Positions 8,655 to 17,185 of a stretch of 64,000 bases of DNA are shown piece by piece. This stretch comes from Pedobacter sp. R20-19. Lineage in GTDB: Bacteria > Bacteroidota > Bacteroidia > Sphingobacteriales > Sphingobacteriaceae. The stretch spans positions 310,001 to 374,000 of the forward strand of contig NZ_JCKI01000002.1 in assembly GCF_000708265.2 (NCBI RefSeq), read 5' to 3'. The translations under genes were made by a program, and so were the position numbers. Each line of letters opens with the position of its first letter. Position 1 is the stretch's first letter. Below the pieces are notes generated by a model, which saw only the letters and a program-made list of their open reading frames with translations, searched no databases and was not told where the DNA came from.

Positions 8655-10049
8655 ATGAGCACAAATCAAAATAACACATCAGGAAACCTGCAGTCAGCAA
8701 TGGCAGGGCAGGGTCGTGTGGTTATTTTGGGAGCAGGCGAAAGTGGCGTTGGTGCTGCAAAACTTGCACAAGCAAAAGGTTTTGAGGTGTTTGTTTCGGA
8801 TTTCGGAGTAATTGCCGATAAATATAAATCAGCATTAGAGAAACTTAATATTTCTTTTGAATCAGAAAAACATACTGAGCAATTGATTTTAAATGCAGAT
8901 GAGGTGATTAAAAGCCCCGGTATTCCGCCAACCGCATCTATCATTAAAAAGTTGGTTGCACAAGGAACGTCGGTTATTTCGGAGATTGAATTTGCAAAAA
9001 GATATACTGATGCTAAAATGATCTGCATTACAGGTTCTAACGGCAAATCGACTACGAGTTTGCTTACGTACCACATCCTAAAAAATGCAGGTTTAAATGT
9101 GGGGCTTGCAGGAAATATCGGTCATAGTTTTGCTGCTCAGGTTGCGGAAGAAAATTACGATTACTATGTGCTTGAAATTTCAAGTTTCATGCTTGATGAT
9201 ATGTTTAAGTTCAAGGCAGATATTGCTGTGCTCTTAAATATTACGCCAGATCATTTAGATCGCTACGAATACAAAATGGAAAATTATGTTGCATCCAAAA
9301 TGCGCATTATTCAAAATCAAACAGCAGAAGATGTCTTTATTTATTGTGCAGATGATGAAGAGAGCATTAAAGCCGTACAACTTTTTAAGCCTGTAGCACA
9401 GACTTTTCCATTTTCCATTACAAAAAAAATTGAACCAGGTGCTTATTTAGAAGCGCAAACGATAAAGATCCTTACAGAACCAAATAAAGAACTAACCATG
9501 TCTATTCTTTCAGATTTAGCCCTTCAAGGCAAGCACAACATTTACAACTCTATGGCTTCGGGCATTGTTGCGAAGGTTTTAGAGTTAAGAAATGAAACCA
9601 TTCGCGAGAGTATGGGTAATTTCAAAAATATTGAGCACAGGTTAGAGCATGTGGCTAAGATTTCAGGAATTGATTTTATCAATGATAGCAAGGCGACTAA
9701 TGTAAACTCTACCTGGTATGCTTTAGAAAGTATGACAGCCGATGTAGTGTTGATTATGGGTGGAGTAGATAAAGGCAATGATTATAACATGCTTAAAGAT
9801 TTGGTGAAAAGTAAGGTAAAAGCAATTGTATGTTTAGGAAAGGATAATAAACGGATTCATGATGCTTTTGAAGATGATGTAGAGATTATTGTGAATACTT
9901 TTTCAGCAGATGAAGCTACACAAATAGCTTTCCATCTGGCTAAACGCGGTGATGCGGTTTTGCTTTCACCTGCTTGCGCGAGTTTTGATTTATTTAAAAA
10001 CTATGAAGACCGCGGCAACCAGTTTAAAGCAGCAGTTAAAGAATTATAA
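8655..10049 (+). CDS. murD: UDP-N-acetylmuramoyl-L-alanine--D-glutamate ligase MurD
   Basis: A cytosolic Mur ligase adding D-glutamate to UDP-MurNAc-L-Ala. The 464-residue sequence opens with a Rossmann-like domain (VVILGAGESGVGAAKLA), then has the ATP loop ITGSNGKSTT near residue 125, the LNITPDHLDRY motif, and the C-terminal domain with NDSKATNVNSTWYALE and the late LLSPACASFDLFKNYEDRG typical of MurD. The first 18 residues (MSTNQNNTSG...) are a poorly conserved extension. The gene follows a repeat-bearing spacer rather than being coupled to mraY, and precedes ftsW by 17 bp. Confidence 0.96.
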   Translation: MSTNQNNTSGNLQSAMAGQGRVVILGAGESGVGAAKLAQAKGFEVFVSDFGVIADKYKSALEKLNISFESEKHTEQLILNADEVIKSPGIPPTASIIKKLVAQGTSVISEIEFAKRYTDAKMICITGSNGKSTTSLLTYHILKNAGLNVGLAGNIGHSFAAQVAEENYDYYVLEISSFMLDDMFKFKADIAVLLNITPDHLDRYEYKMENYVASKMRIIQNQTAEDVFIYCADDEESIKAVQLFKPVAQTFPFSITKKIEPGAYLEAQTIKILTEPNKELTMSILSDLALQGKHNIYNSMASGIVAKVLELRNETIRESMGNFKNIEHRLEHVAKISGIDFINDSKATNVNSTWYALESMTADVVLIMGGVDKGNDYNMLKDLVKSKVKAIVCLGKDNKRIHDAFEDDVEIIVNTFSADEATQIAFHLAKRGDAVLLSPACASFDLFKNYEDRGNQFKAAVKEL

Positions 10050-10066
10050 TATAGGAGGCTTAAAAT

Positions 10067-11260
10067 ATGTTCCAGGCACTACTTGATAAAACAAAAGGCG
10101 ATAGATGGATCTGGTTGATCATCATCTTGCTTTCGCTTATCTCCGTAATGGCAGTTTACAGTGCAACGGGAACTTTAGCCTATAAAAAAGGTGAAGCCGT
10201 AGAGAAATTGCTATTAACCAAACACCTCATCTTTGTTTTGATGGGGATTGGGATGATTTACATTGCGCATTTGCTGGACTACCGGTACTACGCTGGTATA
10301 TCTAAAATTTTAATGATCATCACGATTCCATTGCTGGTTTACACGTTAATATTTGGTACGAATTTAAACGATGCATCACGCTGGGTAAAGATTCCGGTGA
10401 TTGGATTAACCTTTCAAACATCCGATTTGGCAAAATTGGCTTTGATAACGTTTTTGGCTAGAATGCTCACTAAAAAGCAAGAAAACATCAAAGATGTAAA
10501 AGAGTCCTTTCTACCGATTATGGGCTCTGTTTGTGTGGTGTTTGTGTTGATTGCCTTAGCTAACCTTTCAACTGCACTAATGCTTTTCGGTGTAAGTATT
10601 TTACTATTAATTATTGGCAGGATTAGTATCAAACAAATAGCCATTGTTTGTGCGGGTGGTTTTGTGTTATTGTTATTTGTATTTTTCCTAGGGCCAAGGC
10701 GGAAGACCTATATGTCCAGGATTAATACGTTCATGCATCCGGAGATGCAGCATTCAGATAAAACTTTCCAGGCAGATCAGGCAAAAATTGCCCTGGCCAC
10801 TGGTGGTGTCTTTGGTAAAGGACCAGGTAATAGTACGCAGCGCAACTTCCTGCCACACCCGTATTCCGATTTTATTTTCGCCATTATTATTGAAGAATGG
10901 GGAACACTGGGAGGAATTGTCATTATGGTACTTTACCTGGTGCTTTTATATCGATGTATAAAAATAGTAACGAAGGCCCCGAAGGCATTTGGGGCGCTAT
11001 TGGCGGCGGGTTTGAGTTTTAGTTTAACCATTCAGGCTTTTGCAAACATGGCCGTTGCCGTAGGTTTAGGTCCGGTAACCGGGGTGCCTTTACCACTGGT
11101 AAGTATGGGTGGAACATCAATGATTTTTACCAGTGTAGCTTTTGGAATTATCTTAAGTGTAAGTAGAGATGTTGAAGAAAATGCCGGTACAATAGCCAAA
11201 GAGGATAAAGAAAAAGTAAAAAATAAAGTAATTGTAGGAGAGATCCCGGCGATGGCTTAA
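10067..11260 (+). CDS. ftsW: FtsW, septal peptidoglycan glycosyltransferase (SEDS family)
   Basis: A multi-spanning SEDS protein that polymerises lipid II at the septum together with the PASTA PBP encoded at 3.6 kb. The 397 residues hold about ten hydrophobic segments and the SEDS signatures: DASRWVKIP after the fourth segment, QADQAKIALATGG...GKGPGNS, LPHPYSDFIFAIIIEEWG (with the conserved DF..A...EE) and the late GVPLPLVSMGGTSM. It lies 17 bp after murD, with GGAGG 5' of the ATG. The C-terminus after about residue 375 is a short charged tail. Identification is secure. Confidence 0.96.
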   Translation: MFQALLDKTKGDRWIWLIIILLSLISVMAVYSATGTLAYKKGEAVEKLLLTKHLIFVLMGIGMIYIAHLLDYRYYAGISKILMIITIPLLVYTLIFGTNLNDASRWVKIPVIGLTFQTSDLAKLALITFLARMLTKKQENIKDVKESFLPIMGSVCVVFVLIALANLSTALMLFGVSILLLIIGRISIKQIAIVCAGGFVLLLFVFFLGPRRKTYMSRINTFMHPEMQHSDKTFQADQAKIALATGGVFGKGPGNSTQRNFLPHPYSDFIFAIIIEEWGTLGGIVIMVLYLVLLYRCIKIVTKAPKAFGALLAAGLSFSLTIQAFANMAVAVGLGPVTGVPLPLVSMGGTSMIFTSVAFGIILSVSRDVEENAGTIAKEDKEKVKNKVIVGEIPAMA

Positions 11261-11379
11261 GATTATAATTGAGTTTTGAATGATGGAATTTTGAATGAGA
11301 GAGTTTTAATGAAGAAGTGATAGAATTGACCTATTAATAGCGAACATCCCAAAGTTTAATAATTATAAATTAATAGATA

Positions 11380-11754
11380 ATGGAAAATGTAAGTAAAGTT
11401 GATTTTGTAACATCGATTAAGGCTAGAACAAAGCAGTTCGTTTTAGGTTCAATAAAATTTTATCAAACACTGCCAAAAACTGAAGAGGGAAAAATAATTG
11501 GTATACAATTTATAAGATCAGCATCCTCAGTCGGAGCAAATTATAGAGCCGCATGTAGAAGTAGATCTAGGGCTGAATTTTTTTCTAAGCTCAGTATTGT
11601 TATTGAAGAGGCTGATGAAACTGCTTTTTGGATTGAGATTCTAATTGAATCAAAGATTACAAATTCTGCTGAAGCCCAACCATTATTGAAAGAAGTAAAT
11701 GAAATTTTAGCAATTGTAGCGAAAGCAAGAAAAACGGTAAGTAGTAATAAATAA
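11380..11754 (+). CDS. four-helix-bundle protein (S23/IVP-like family) inserted in the dcw cluster
   Basis: A 124-residue helical protein with the family pattern FYQTLPKTEEGKIIGIQFIRSASSVGANYRAACRSRSRAEF...KLSIVIEEADET.FWIE. The family (S23/IVP-like) includes ORFs found inside 23S rRNA intervening sequences. Members are common, often multicopy, in Bacteroidota and have no established biochemical role. It is not a dcw component and separates ftsW from murG. Related low-complexity repeats flank it: a degenerate unit at 11318-11378 and tandem units at 11766-12043. Gene plus repeats may be a unit that moves or spreads together, which is inference. Confidence 0.87.
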   Translation: MENVSKVDFVTSIKARTKQFVLGSIKFYQTLPKTEEGKIIGIQFIRSASSVGANYRAACRSRSRAEFFSKLSIVIEEADETAFWIEILIESKITNSAEAQPLLKEVNEILAIVAKARKTVSSNK

Positions 11755-11765
11755 AGGATTAAATG

Positions 11766-12043
11766 AAAGAATGATTAAATTATAGAATGTGATTGTCGCT
11801 AGTAAACTTTTACTCATTCAAAATTCACACATTTAATAATTAGAGATAGAAATAAAGAATGATAGAATAACAGAATTATGAAATGTAGCTATCGCTAGTA
11901 GACATTCCCACATTCAAAATTCACACATTCAATAATTAAAGATAAAATAAAGAATGATAGAAGAACAGAATTATGAAATGTAGCTATCGCTAGTAGACAT
12001 TCCCACATTCAAAATTCACACATTCAATAAATAAATATAAAAA
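11766..12043 (+). repeat. tandem repeat array, about three ~95-bp units, before murG
   Basis: Units begin AAAGAATGAT at 11766 (diverged, 88 bp), 11854 (95 bp) and 11949 (95 bp). Units 2 and 3 are nearly identical; unit 3 ends directly at the murG start codon. Each contains GCTATCGCTAGTAGACATTC and CATTCAAAATTCACACATTC. GAATT..GAAATGT and ACATTC..AAATTC give each unit an imperfect dyad. A degenerate relative at 11318-11378 precedes the four-helix gene. Confidence 0.85.
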
Positions 12044-13147
12044 ATGAATAATTCCCCAAAAATTATCATATCAGGTGGTGGCACCGGCGGGCATATATTT
12101 CCTGCCGTAGCCATAGCCAATGCGCTAAAACGCTTGGTTCCTTCTTGTGAAATTTTATTTGTGGGTGCAAACGGACGCATGGAAATGGAAAAGGTTCCTG
12201 CTGCCGGATATAAAATTTTGGGTTTAAATATCAGCGGTATGCAACGCGGTTCGATCATGAAAAATTTGGCATTGCCATTTAAAATGATCGGAAGTGTACG
12301 AAGAGCTTTAGAAATCATTAAAGATTTTAGGCCTGATGTTGTTGTAGGTGTAGGGGGATATGCCTCTGGTCCGTTATTATATGCAGCTTCATTGAAAGGG
12401 ATTCCTAGTTTGATACAGGAACAAAATTCTTATGCCGGAATAACAAATAAGTGGCTAGGGAAAAAAGCATCAAAGATTTGTGTCGCATTTGATGAGATGG
12501 ATCAGTTTTTCCCGGCAGATAAGATCTTGAAAACAGGTAATCCGGTTCGGAAAGATGTGGTTGATATCAAAGGTAAACACCATGCAGGTGCTGAACTTTT
12601 AAAACTTGATCCGTTAAAAAAAACCATTATGGTTACGGGCGGAAGTTTAGGCGCAGGAACCTTGAATAAGGCGATTGAAAAGCACCTGCCTGAAATTTTA
12701 GCTCAGGATGTTCAGGTCATCTGGCAAACAGGTAAGTTTTATTATAAAGGGATAATCGAAAGATTAGGGCTTGAATATCACCCCAATGTGCGGATCCTGG
12801 AATTTTTAAATAAAATGGATTTGGCTTATGCAGCGGCTGATGTAATCATCTCCCGTGCCGGAGCAGGAACCATTGCAGAGCTTTGCCTGATCAAAAAACC
12901 AGTGATTTTAGTGCCTTCTCCAAATGTAGCAGAAGATCACCAGACTAAAAATGCGATGGCATTGGTTAAAAATGGCGCTGCATTATTAATTAACGACCGT
13001 TCTGCTGAAGATACTCTGGTAAAAACGGCCTTAGAGTTGCTGAATGATGAAAGCCAGTGCACCAAGTTATCTGAATACATAGGTAAAATGGCCTTGCCGG
13101 CGGCTGATGAAATTATTGCAGTTGAGGTGTTGAAATTGATTAAGTAA
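12044..13147 (+). CDS. murG: MurG, lipid II-forming N-acetylglucosaminyltransferase
   Basis: A peripheral inner-membrane GT28 enzyme that adds GlcNAc from UDP-GlcNAc to lipid I. The 367-residue protein begins with the GGGTGGHIFPA loop (about 10-20) that binds the undecaprenyl-pyrophosphate substrate. It has VVGVGGYASGPLLYAA and QEQNSYAG in the N-terminal domain, then TGGSLGAGTLN and the UDP-binding region IISRAGAGTIAEL...KPVILVPSPN...DHQTKNA. Its start codon directly abuts the last unit of the tandem array, so any leader of murG is made of repeat sequence. Confidence 0.97.
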   Translation: MNNSPKIIISGGGTGGHIFPAVAIANALKRLVPSCEILFVGANGRMEMEKVPAAGYKILGLNISGMQRGSIMKNLALPFKMIGSVRRALEIIKDFRPDVVVGVGGYASGPLLYAASLKGIPSLIQEQNSYAGITNKWLGKKASKICVAFDEMDQFFPADKILKTGNPVRKDVVDIKGKHHAGAELLKLDPLKKTIMVTGGSLGAGTLNKAIEKHLPEILAQDVQVIWQTGKFYYKGIIERLGLEYHPNVRILEFLNKMDLAYAAADVIISRAGAGTIAELCLIKKPVILVPSPNVAEDHQTKNAMALVKNGAALLINDRSAEDTLVKTALELLNDESQCTKLSEYIGKMALPAADEIIAVEVLKLIK

Positions 13148-13149
13148 AG

Positions 13150-13220
13150 ATATGAGAAACTAGATGTGTGATTTGAGATAAGACCATTTGTCTGGTGTCT
13201 CATATCTCTCATCTCAAATC
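13150..13220. repeat. two interleaved inverted repeats in the murG-murC spacer
   Basis: ATATGAGA (13150-13157) is complementary to TCTCATAT (13198-13205). GATTTGAGAT (13170-13179) is complementary to ATCTCAAATC (13211-13220). The order A-B-A'-B' is interleaved, so in RNA both stems could form together only as a pseudoknot; otherwise they compete. The spacer is low-complexity, so chance is possible. murC starts 9 bp further on. Confidence 0.55.
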
Positions 13221-13228
13221 TAATAAAA

Positions 13229-14584
13229 ATGGAACTAAGTAAAATAAAAAGGGTATTTTTCGTAGGTGTCGGTGGTATCGGCATGAGTGCGCTTGCCCGT
13301 TATTTTGCTAAACGAGGTCAGGTTGTTTCTGGTTATGATAAAACTAAAACCCGACTTACTGAAATATTAGAGAATGAAGGGATACAGGTCACTTATGTTG
13401 ATGAAGTATCTACATTGCCTGAAGCATTTCTAAATCCACAAGAAGATACATTGGTGGTTTATACACCGGCCATTCCAAAAGATGCTAAAGTTTTAAATCA
13501 CTTCAAGGATTTGGGGTTCATCTTGAAAAAAAGATCTGAAGTTTTAGGGATTATTAGTAAGGGAATGTTTTGTATTGGTATTGCTGGTACGCATGGGAAA
13601 ACCACTACATCATCCATTGTAGCACATATTTTGAAAGATACAGGATATGATTGTACCGCATTTTTAGGAGGCATTGCCAGTAATTACAACAGCAACGTAT
13701 TATTTGGTAAAAATAATGTAGTGGTTGTGGAAGCGGATGAATATGACCGTTCATTTCTAACCTTACACCCTGATATTGCAGTGGTCACCTCTATGGATGC
13801 CGATCACCTGGATATTTACGGAGATAAAAGCCATCTGGAAGAGTCGTTCCGATTATATGCAGGTCAGTTAAAACCTGAAGGTACGCTATATATGCATGAG
13901 GGATTGCCACTTGCTAATGGACTTACCTATGCGGCGAGTGTTACAGCTACTTCAAAAGCTGAAAATTTGAGAGTAGAGGGATCAAAATTTGTTTTTGATT
14001 ATGCCGATGCAAAACAGGAACTGAGAGATATAAGTTTGATGTTGCCAGGAAAGCATAATGTAGAAAATACAACCGTAGCCATAGCCATTGCTTTACAACT
14101 GGGTATAGATGCAGAAAAAGTAAAACAAGCTGTTGCCAATTTTAAAGGCGTAAAGCGTCGTTTTGAATATATTGCAAATAATGCTAAGCAGATTTATATT
14201 GATGATTATGCCCATCACCCTGAAGAATTAAGGGCTTGTTTCGATGCGGTAAGACAATTATACCCGGAGAAAAAACTTACGGTAGTTTTTCAGCCACACC
14301 TTTTTACCCGTACGCGTGATTTTGCTGATGACTTCGCAAGTGTTTTAAGTACAGTTGACGAGTTATTATTACTGGATATTTACCCGGCCCGCGAATTACC
14401 ACTCGAAGGCATTAATGCTCAGTTTTTACTAGATAAAATTACATTGGAAAGTAAACGGGTTATGGACAAGGATGCGGTAATACAATATATAAAAGATGAA
14501 AAACCTGAGTTAATTTTAACAGTAGGTGCGGGTGATATTGATACCATTATTGAACCCATTAAAAACATATTAAATCATGCTTAA
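13229..14584 (+). CDS. murC: UDP-N-acetylmuramate--L-alanine ligase MurC
   Basis: The first Mur ligase, adding L-alanine to UDP-MurNAc in the cytosol. The 451 residues start with the nucleotide-binding VFFVGVGGIGMSALARYF, followed by the ATP loop GIAGTHGKTTTSSI (about 116-128), VVEADEYDRSFL, SMDADHLDIYG, and the C-terminal IDDYAHHPEELRACFDA and FQPHLFTRTRDF motifs diagnostic of MurC. It overlaps ftsQ by 8 nt. Gene order murG-murC-ftsQ without ddl or murB between is common in Bacteroidota. Confidence 0.97.
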   Translation: MELSKIKRVFFVGVGGIGMSALARYFAKRGQVVSGYDKTKTRLTEILENEGIQVTYVDEVSTLPEAFLNPQEDTLVVYTPAIPKDAKVLNHFKDLGFILKKRSEVLGIISKGMFCIGIAGTHGKTTTSSIVAHILKDTGYDCTAFLGGIASNYNSNVLFGKNNVVVVEADEYDRSFLTLHPDIAVVTSMDADHLDIYGDKSHLEESFRLYAGQLKPEGTLYMHEGLPLANGLTYAASVTATSKAENLRVEGSKFVFDYADAKQELRDISLMLPGKHNVENTTVAIAIALQLGIDAEKVKQAVANFKGVKRRFEYIANNAKQIYIDDYAHHPEELRACFDAVRQLYPEKKLTVVFQPHLFTRTRDFADDFASVLSTVDELLLLDIYPARELPLEGINAQFLLDKITLESKRVMDKDAVIQYIKDEKPELILTVGAGDIDTIIEPIKNILNHA

Positions 14585-15743
14585 ACGATTTGACTGGAGC
14601 GCAATATTTACTGGCTTTGCCTGGCTAATTAGCCTGGCAGGCGTGGTGATGCTTTTAAGTTTTATCAACGTTAAAAAGCAGAACGTAAAATGTACTGATG
14701 TAAAAATTTTAATTCCAGGTGCAGATAATTTCATCGAAAGAGAAGAAATTGATGCCATCCTAAAAGAAGATCAAGGTGTACTTTTAGGGCGTAATCTGGA
14801 GCAAATTAATATTCATAAAATAGAAAAAAAATTACAATCTAACCCTTATATCGCATTTGCAAAGGTTTATGTTGATATGGATGGAGTTTTAAACATTGAA
14901 GTCAAACAAAGACAGCCCATTGTACGTATATTAAATGAAACTGGACAAGATTTCTACATAGATAATGATGGTTTAAAAATGCCTACCTCTTCTAATTTTA
15001 CCGCAAATGTGCTGGTGGCTACCGGACACATCGCCGAGGTTTTTGGAAGCCGCGTTGATACCCTGCATACTAAACTCGCCCGTGATCTTTATAAAACGGC
15101 GCAATACATTAAGAAAGATACCCTTTGGGATGCGCAGATTGAACAGGTTGTAGTAGATCAGCAGAATGATATGGAACTCATTCCAAGGGTGGGAAATCAG
15201 CGTATCATTTTGGGTAATGCAGATTCATTGGAAAAGAAAATGAATAACCTTTTAATTTTCTATAAAAAAGCGATGCCACAGGTAGGTTGGGAAGCTTATA
15301 AAACCATCAATATTAAATATACCAATCAGATTGTATGTCAAAAACGCGACTCATCTGAAATCGCAAGAAATTTAAAGCGGCTAACAAAGATGGATAGTGT
15401 ACGTGTAAGACAAGCGGTATCCGATTCATTGGTTAAAGATGCCATCGCTTCAGTAATCAAAAAAGAGCCAGTTAAAACGACTTCAAAGCAGGAAGTTAAA
15501 ACAGTTGAACCAAAGAAGCCTGAAGTTAAAAAAACAGAGGTTAAAAAGGTTGAGAACAAGACTGAACCGAAAAAGACTGTGGTTTTGGCTGCAAAGGCAA
15601 AGGATACCAAAAAAGAAGAAAAGCAAAAAACAACAACTAAGGCAAAACCAGTATTAAGCGCACAAGCACTTAAGAAGCAGAAGGAAGCAAGAGAAAAAGA
15701 AATAAAAGCCCTAGAAAAACAATATAAAACTCAGCAAAATTAA
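14577..15743 (+). CDS. ftsQ: FtsQ cell division protein with lysine-rich C-terminal tail
   Basis: A bitopic divisome protein: short cytoplasmic N-terminus, one transmembrane segment (about 10-30, FTGFAWLISLAGVVMLLSF), a POTRA-like domain (about 35-110) and a beta domain to about 270. From about residue 290 to the end (388) it is a low-complexity tail rich in Lys, Glu, Val and Thr, with EVKK/EPKK-type repeats, predicted to lie in the periplasm. E. coli FtsQ is 276 residues, so the tail is the main difference. The role of the tail is unknown; envelope binding through its positive charge is possible. The position between murC and ftsA supports the assignment. Confidence 0.92.
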   Translation: MLKRFDWSAIFTGFAWLISLAGVVMLLSFINVKKQNVKCTDVKILIPGADNFIEREEIDAILKEDQGVLLGRNLEQINIHKIEKKLQSNPYIAFAKVYVDMDGVLNIEVKQRQPIVRILNETGQDFYIDNDGLKMPTSSNFTANVLVATGHIAEVFGSRVDTLHTKLARDLYKTAQYIKKDTLWDAQIEQVVVDQQNDMELIPRVGNQRIILGNADSLEKKMNNLLIFYKKAMPQVGWEAYKTINIKYTNQIVCQKRDSSEIARNLKRLTKMDSVRVRQAVSDSLVKDAIASVIKKEPVKTTSKQEVKTVEPKKPEVKKTEVKKVENKTEPKKTVVLAAKAKDTKKEEKQKTTTKAKPVLSAQALKKQKEAREKEIKALEKQYKTQQN

Positions 15744-15748
15744 CAAAT

Positions 15749-17107
15749 ATGGACAAGGCAAAATTTACCAGTCAGTCTCCCATTGTAGTAGGATTGGATA
15801 TCGGTACTACAAAAATATGTGTTATCGTTGGTCGTAGAACCCAACATGGTAAGATAGAAATCTTAGGAATAGGCAAGGCAGAATCGGCGGGTGTGACACG
15901 TGGAGTGGTTTCTAACATTCAAAAAACAGTACAGGGCATCGCGCAGGCAGTAGAGATTGCAAGCGGACAATCCAACGTAGAAATACAGGTGGTAAATGTA
16001 GGGATTGCTGGTCAGCACATTAAAAGCTTGCAGCACAGGGGGATTTTAACAAGAAGAGAATTAAATAACGAAATAGGTAAAAAAGACATCGATAAGCTGA
16101 TCGATGATATGTTTAAACTGGTAATGCCTCCCGGAGAGGAGATTATCCATGTATTGCCACAAGAATTTACCATTGATAATGAACCAGGAATTAAAGATCC
16201 TATTGGTATGGCTGGTGTACGCCTGGAAGCTAACTTCCATATTATTTCTGGTCAGGTTACAGCTGTGAAAAATATCATCAAATGTGTTAACAATGCAGGG
16301 TTACAAACTCAGGATTTAATCCTGGAGCCGTTGGCATCTTCTGAATCGGTGTTGAGCGATGAAGAGAAAGAAGCGGGTATTGCATTGGTAGATATTGGCG
16401 GTGGTACTACAGATATCGCTATTTTTCATGAAGGTATTATTCGCCATACGGCCGTAATTCCGTTCGGAGGTAATAGTGTTACGGAAGATATCAGAGAAGG
16501 TTGTTCTGTAATGCGCAATCAGGCTGAGTTATTGAAAACACGTTTTGGTTCTGCATTGGCTGAGGAGAACAAAGAAAATGAAATTATTTGCGTACCGGGT
16601 TTACGTGGTCGTGAACCAAAGGAAATATCAGTTAAAAATCTGGCCTATGTAGTTCAGGCAAGGATGGAAGAAATTATTGAACACGTATACTACGAAATCA
16701 AATCTTCCGGATATGAGAAAAAATTAATTGGTGGTATCGTAATTACTGGAGGTGGCGCATTGTTAAAACACTTATCTCAGGCAGTAGAATATGTAACAGG
16801 TTTAGATTGTCGTATCGGATATCCAAATGAGCATTTATCTAAATATGAAGATATGCCAAAAACGATTTATGATGACTTGAAAAGCCCAATGTATGCCACG
16901 AGTGTTGGATTATTGATTAAAGGTATTCAAAAAGCAGAAGAGCTGATTGAAGAAATGAAGCAACCAGGAGTATTCGTAGAGAAGCCAAAAACGGTAAAAG
17001 AAAAAGAAAAACGTGGACCAGGTTTGTTTGATAAATTATTGGCGAAAACGAAAACATTCATTCAGGACGATATGAATGTGAGTGATGAAGATTACTTAAA
17101 AAGTTAA
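15749..17107 (+). CDS. ftsA: FtsA, actin-like membrane tether of FtsZ
   Basis: An actin-fold ATPase that anchors FtsZ filaments to the membrane and recruits late divisome proteins. The 452 residues have the phosphate-1 loop VGLDIGTTKICVIVG, the SHS2/1C insertion, the phosphate-2 segment ALVDIGGGTTDIAIF, and the adenosine loop GGIVITGGGALLKHL. The C-terminal segment (about 415-445, GPGLFDKLLAKTKTFI) is likely the amphipathic membrane-targeting helix. It lies 5 bp after ftsQ and 78 bp before the likely ftsZ start. Confidence 0.97.
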   Translation: MDKAKFTSQSPIVVGLDIGTTKICVIVGRRTQHGKIEILGIGKAESAGVTRGVVSNIQKTVQGIAQAVEIASGQSNVEIQVVNVGIAGQHIKSLQHRGILTRRELNNEIGKKDIDKLIDDMFKLVMPPGEEIIHVLPQEFTIDNEPGIKDPIGMAGVRLEANFHIISGQVTAVKNIIKCVNNAGLQTQDLILEPLASSESVLSDEEKEAGIALVDIGGGTTDIAIFHEGIIRHTAVIPFGGNSVTEDIREGCSVMRNQAELLKTRFGSALAEENKENEIICVPGLRGREPKEISVKNLAYVVQARMEEIIEHVYYEIKSSGYEKKLIGGIVITGGGALLKHLSQAVEYVTGLDCRIGYPNEHLSKYEDMPKTIYDDLKSPMYATSVGLLIKGIQKAEELIEEMKQPGVFVEKPKTVKEKEKRGPGLFDKLLAKTKTFIQDDMNVSDEDYLKS

Positions 17108-17110
17108 AAC

Positions 17111-17157
17111 TTTTCCACAAAAAATGAGTTTTCCACATTCTTAACAATTGTGGAAAA
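17111..17157. promoter_or_regulatory. three DnaA-box-like sites between ftsA and ftsZ
   Basis: TTTTCCACA lies at 17111-17119 and 17129-17137 in direct orientation, with its inverted copy TGTGGAAAA at 17149-17157. Each differs from the DnaA box TTATCCACA by one base. The 18- and 20-bp spacings are close to two helical turns. This is a cluster in a 78-bp spacer that leads only to ftsZ. Binding by DnaA is inference; another factor could use the same word. Confidence 0.5.
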
Positions 17158-17185
17158 CGTATGTTGAAAAAGTGTTAATATTACA

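Noticed and set aside
11766..12043. CRISPR array
   Set aside because: Units of 88-95 bp are repeated nearly whole, without short repeats separated by unique spacers, and no cas genes are near.
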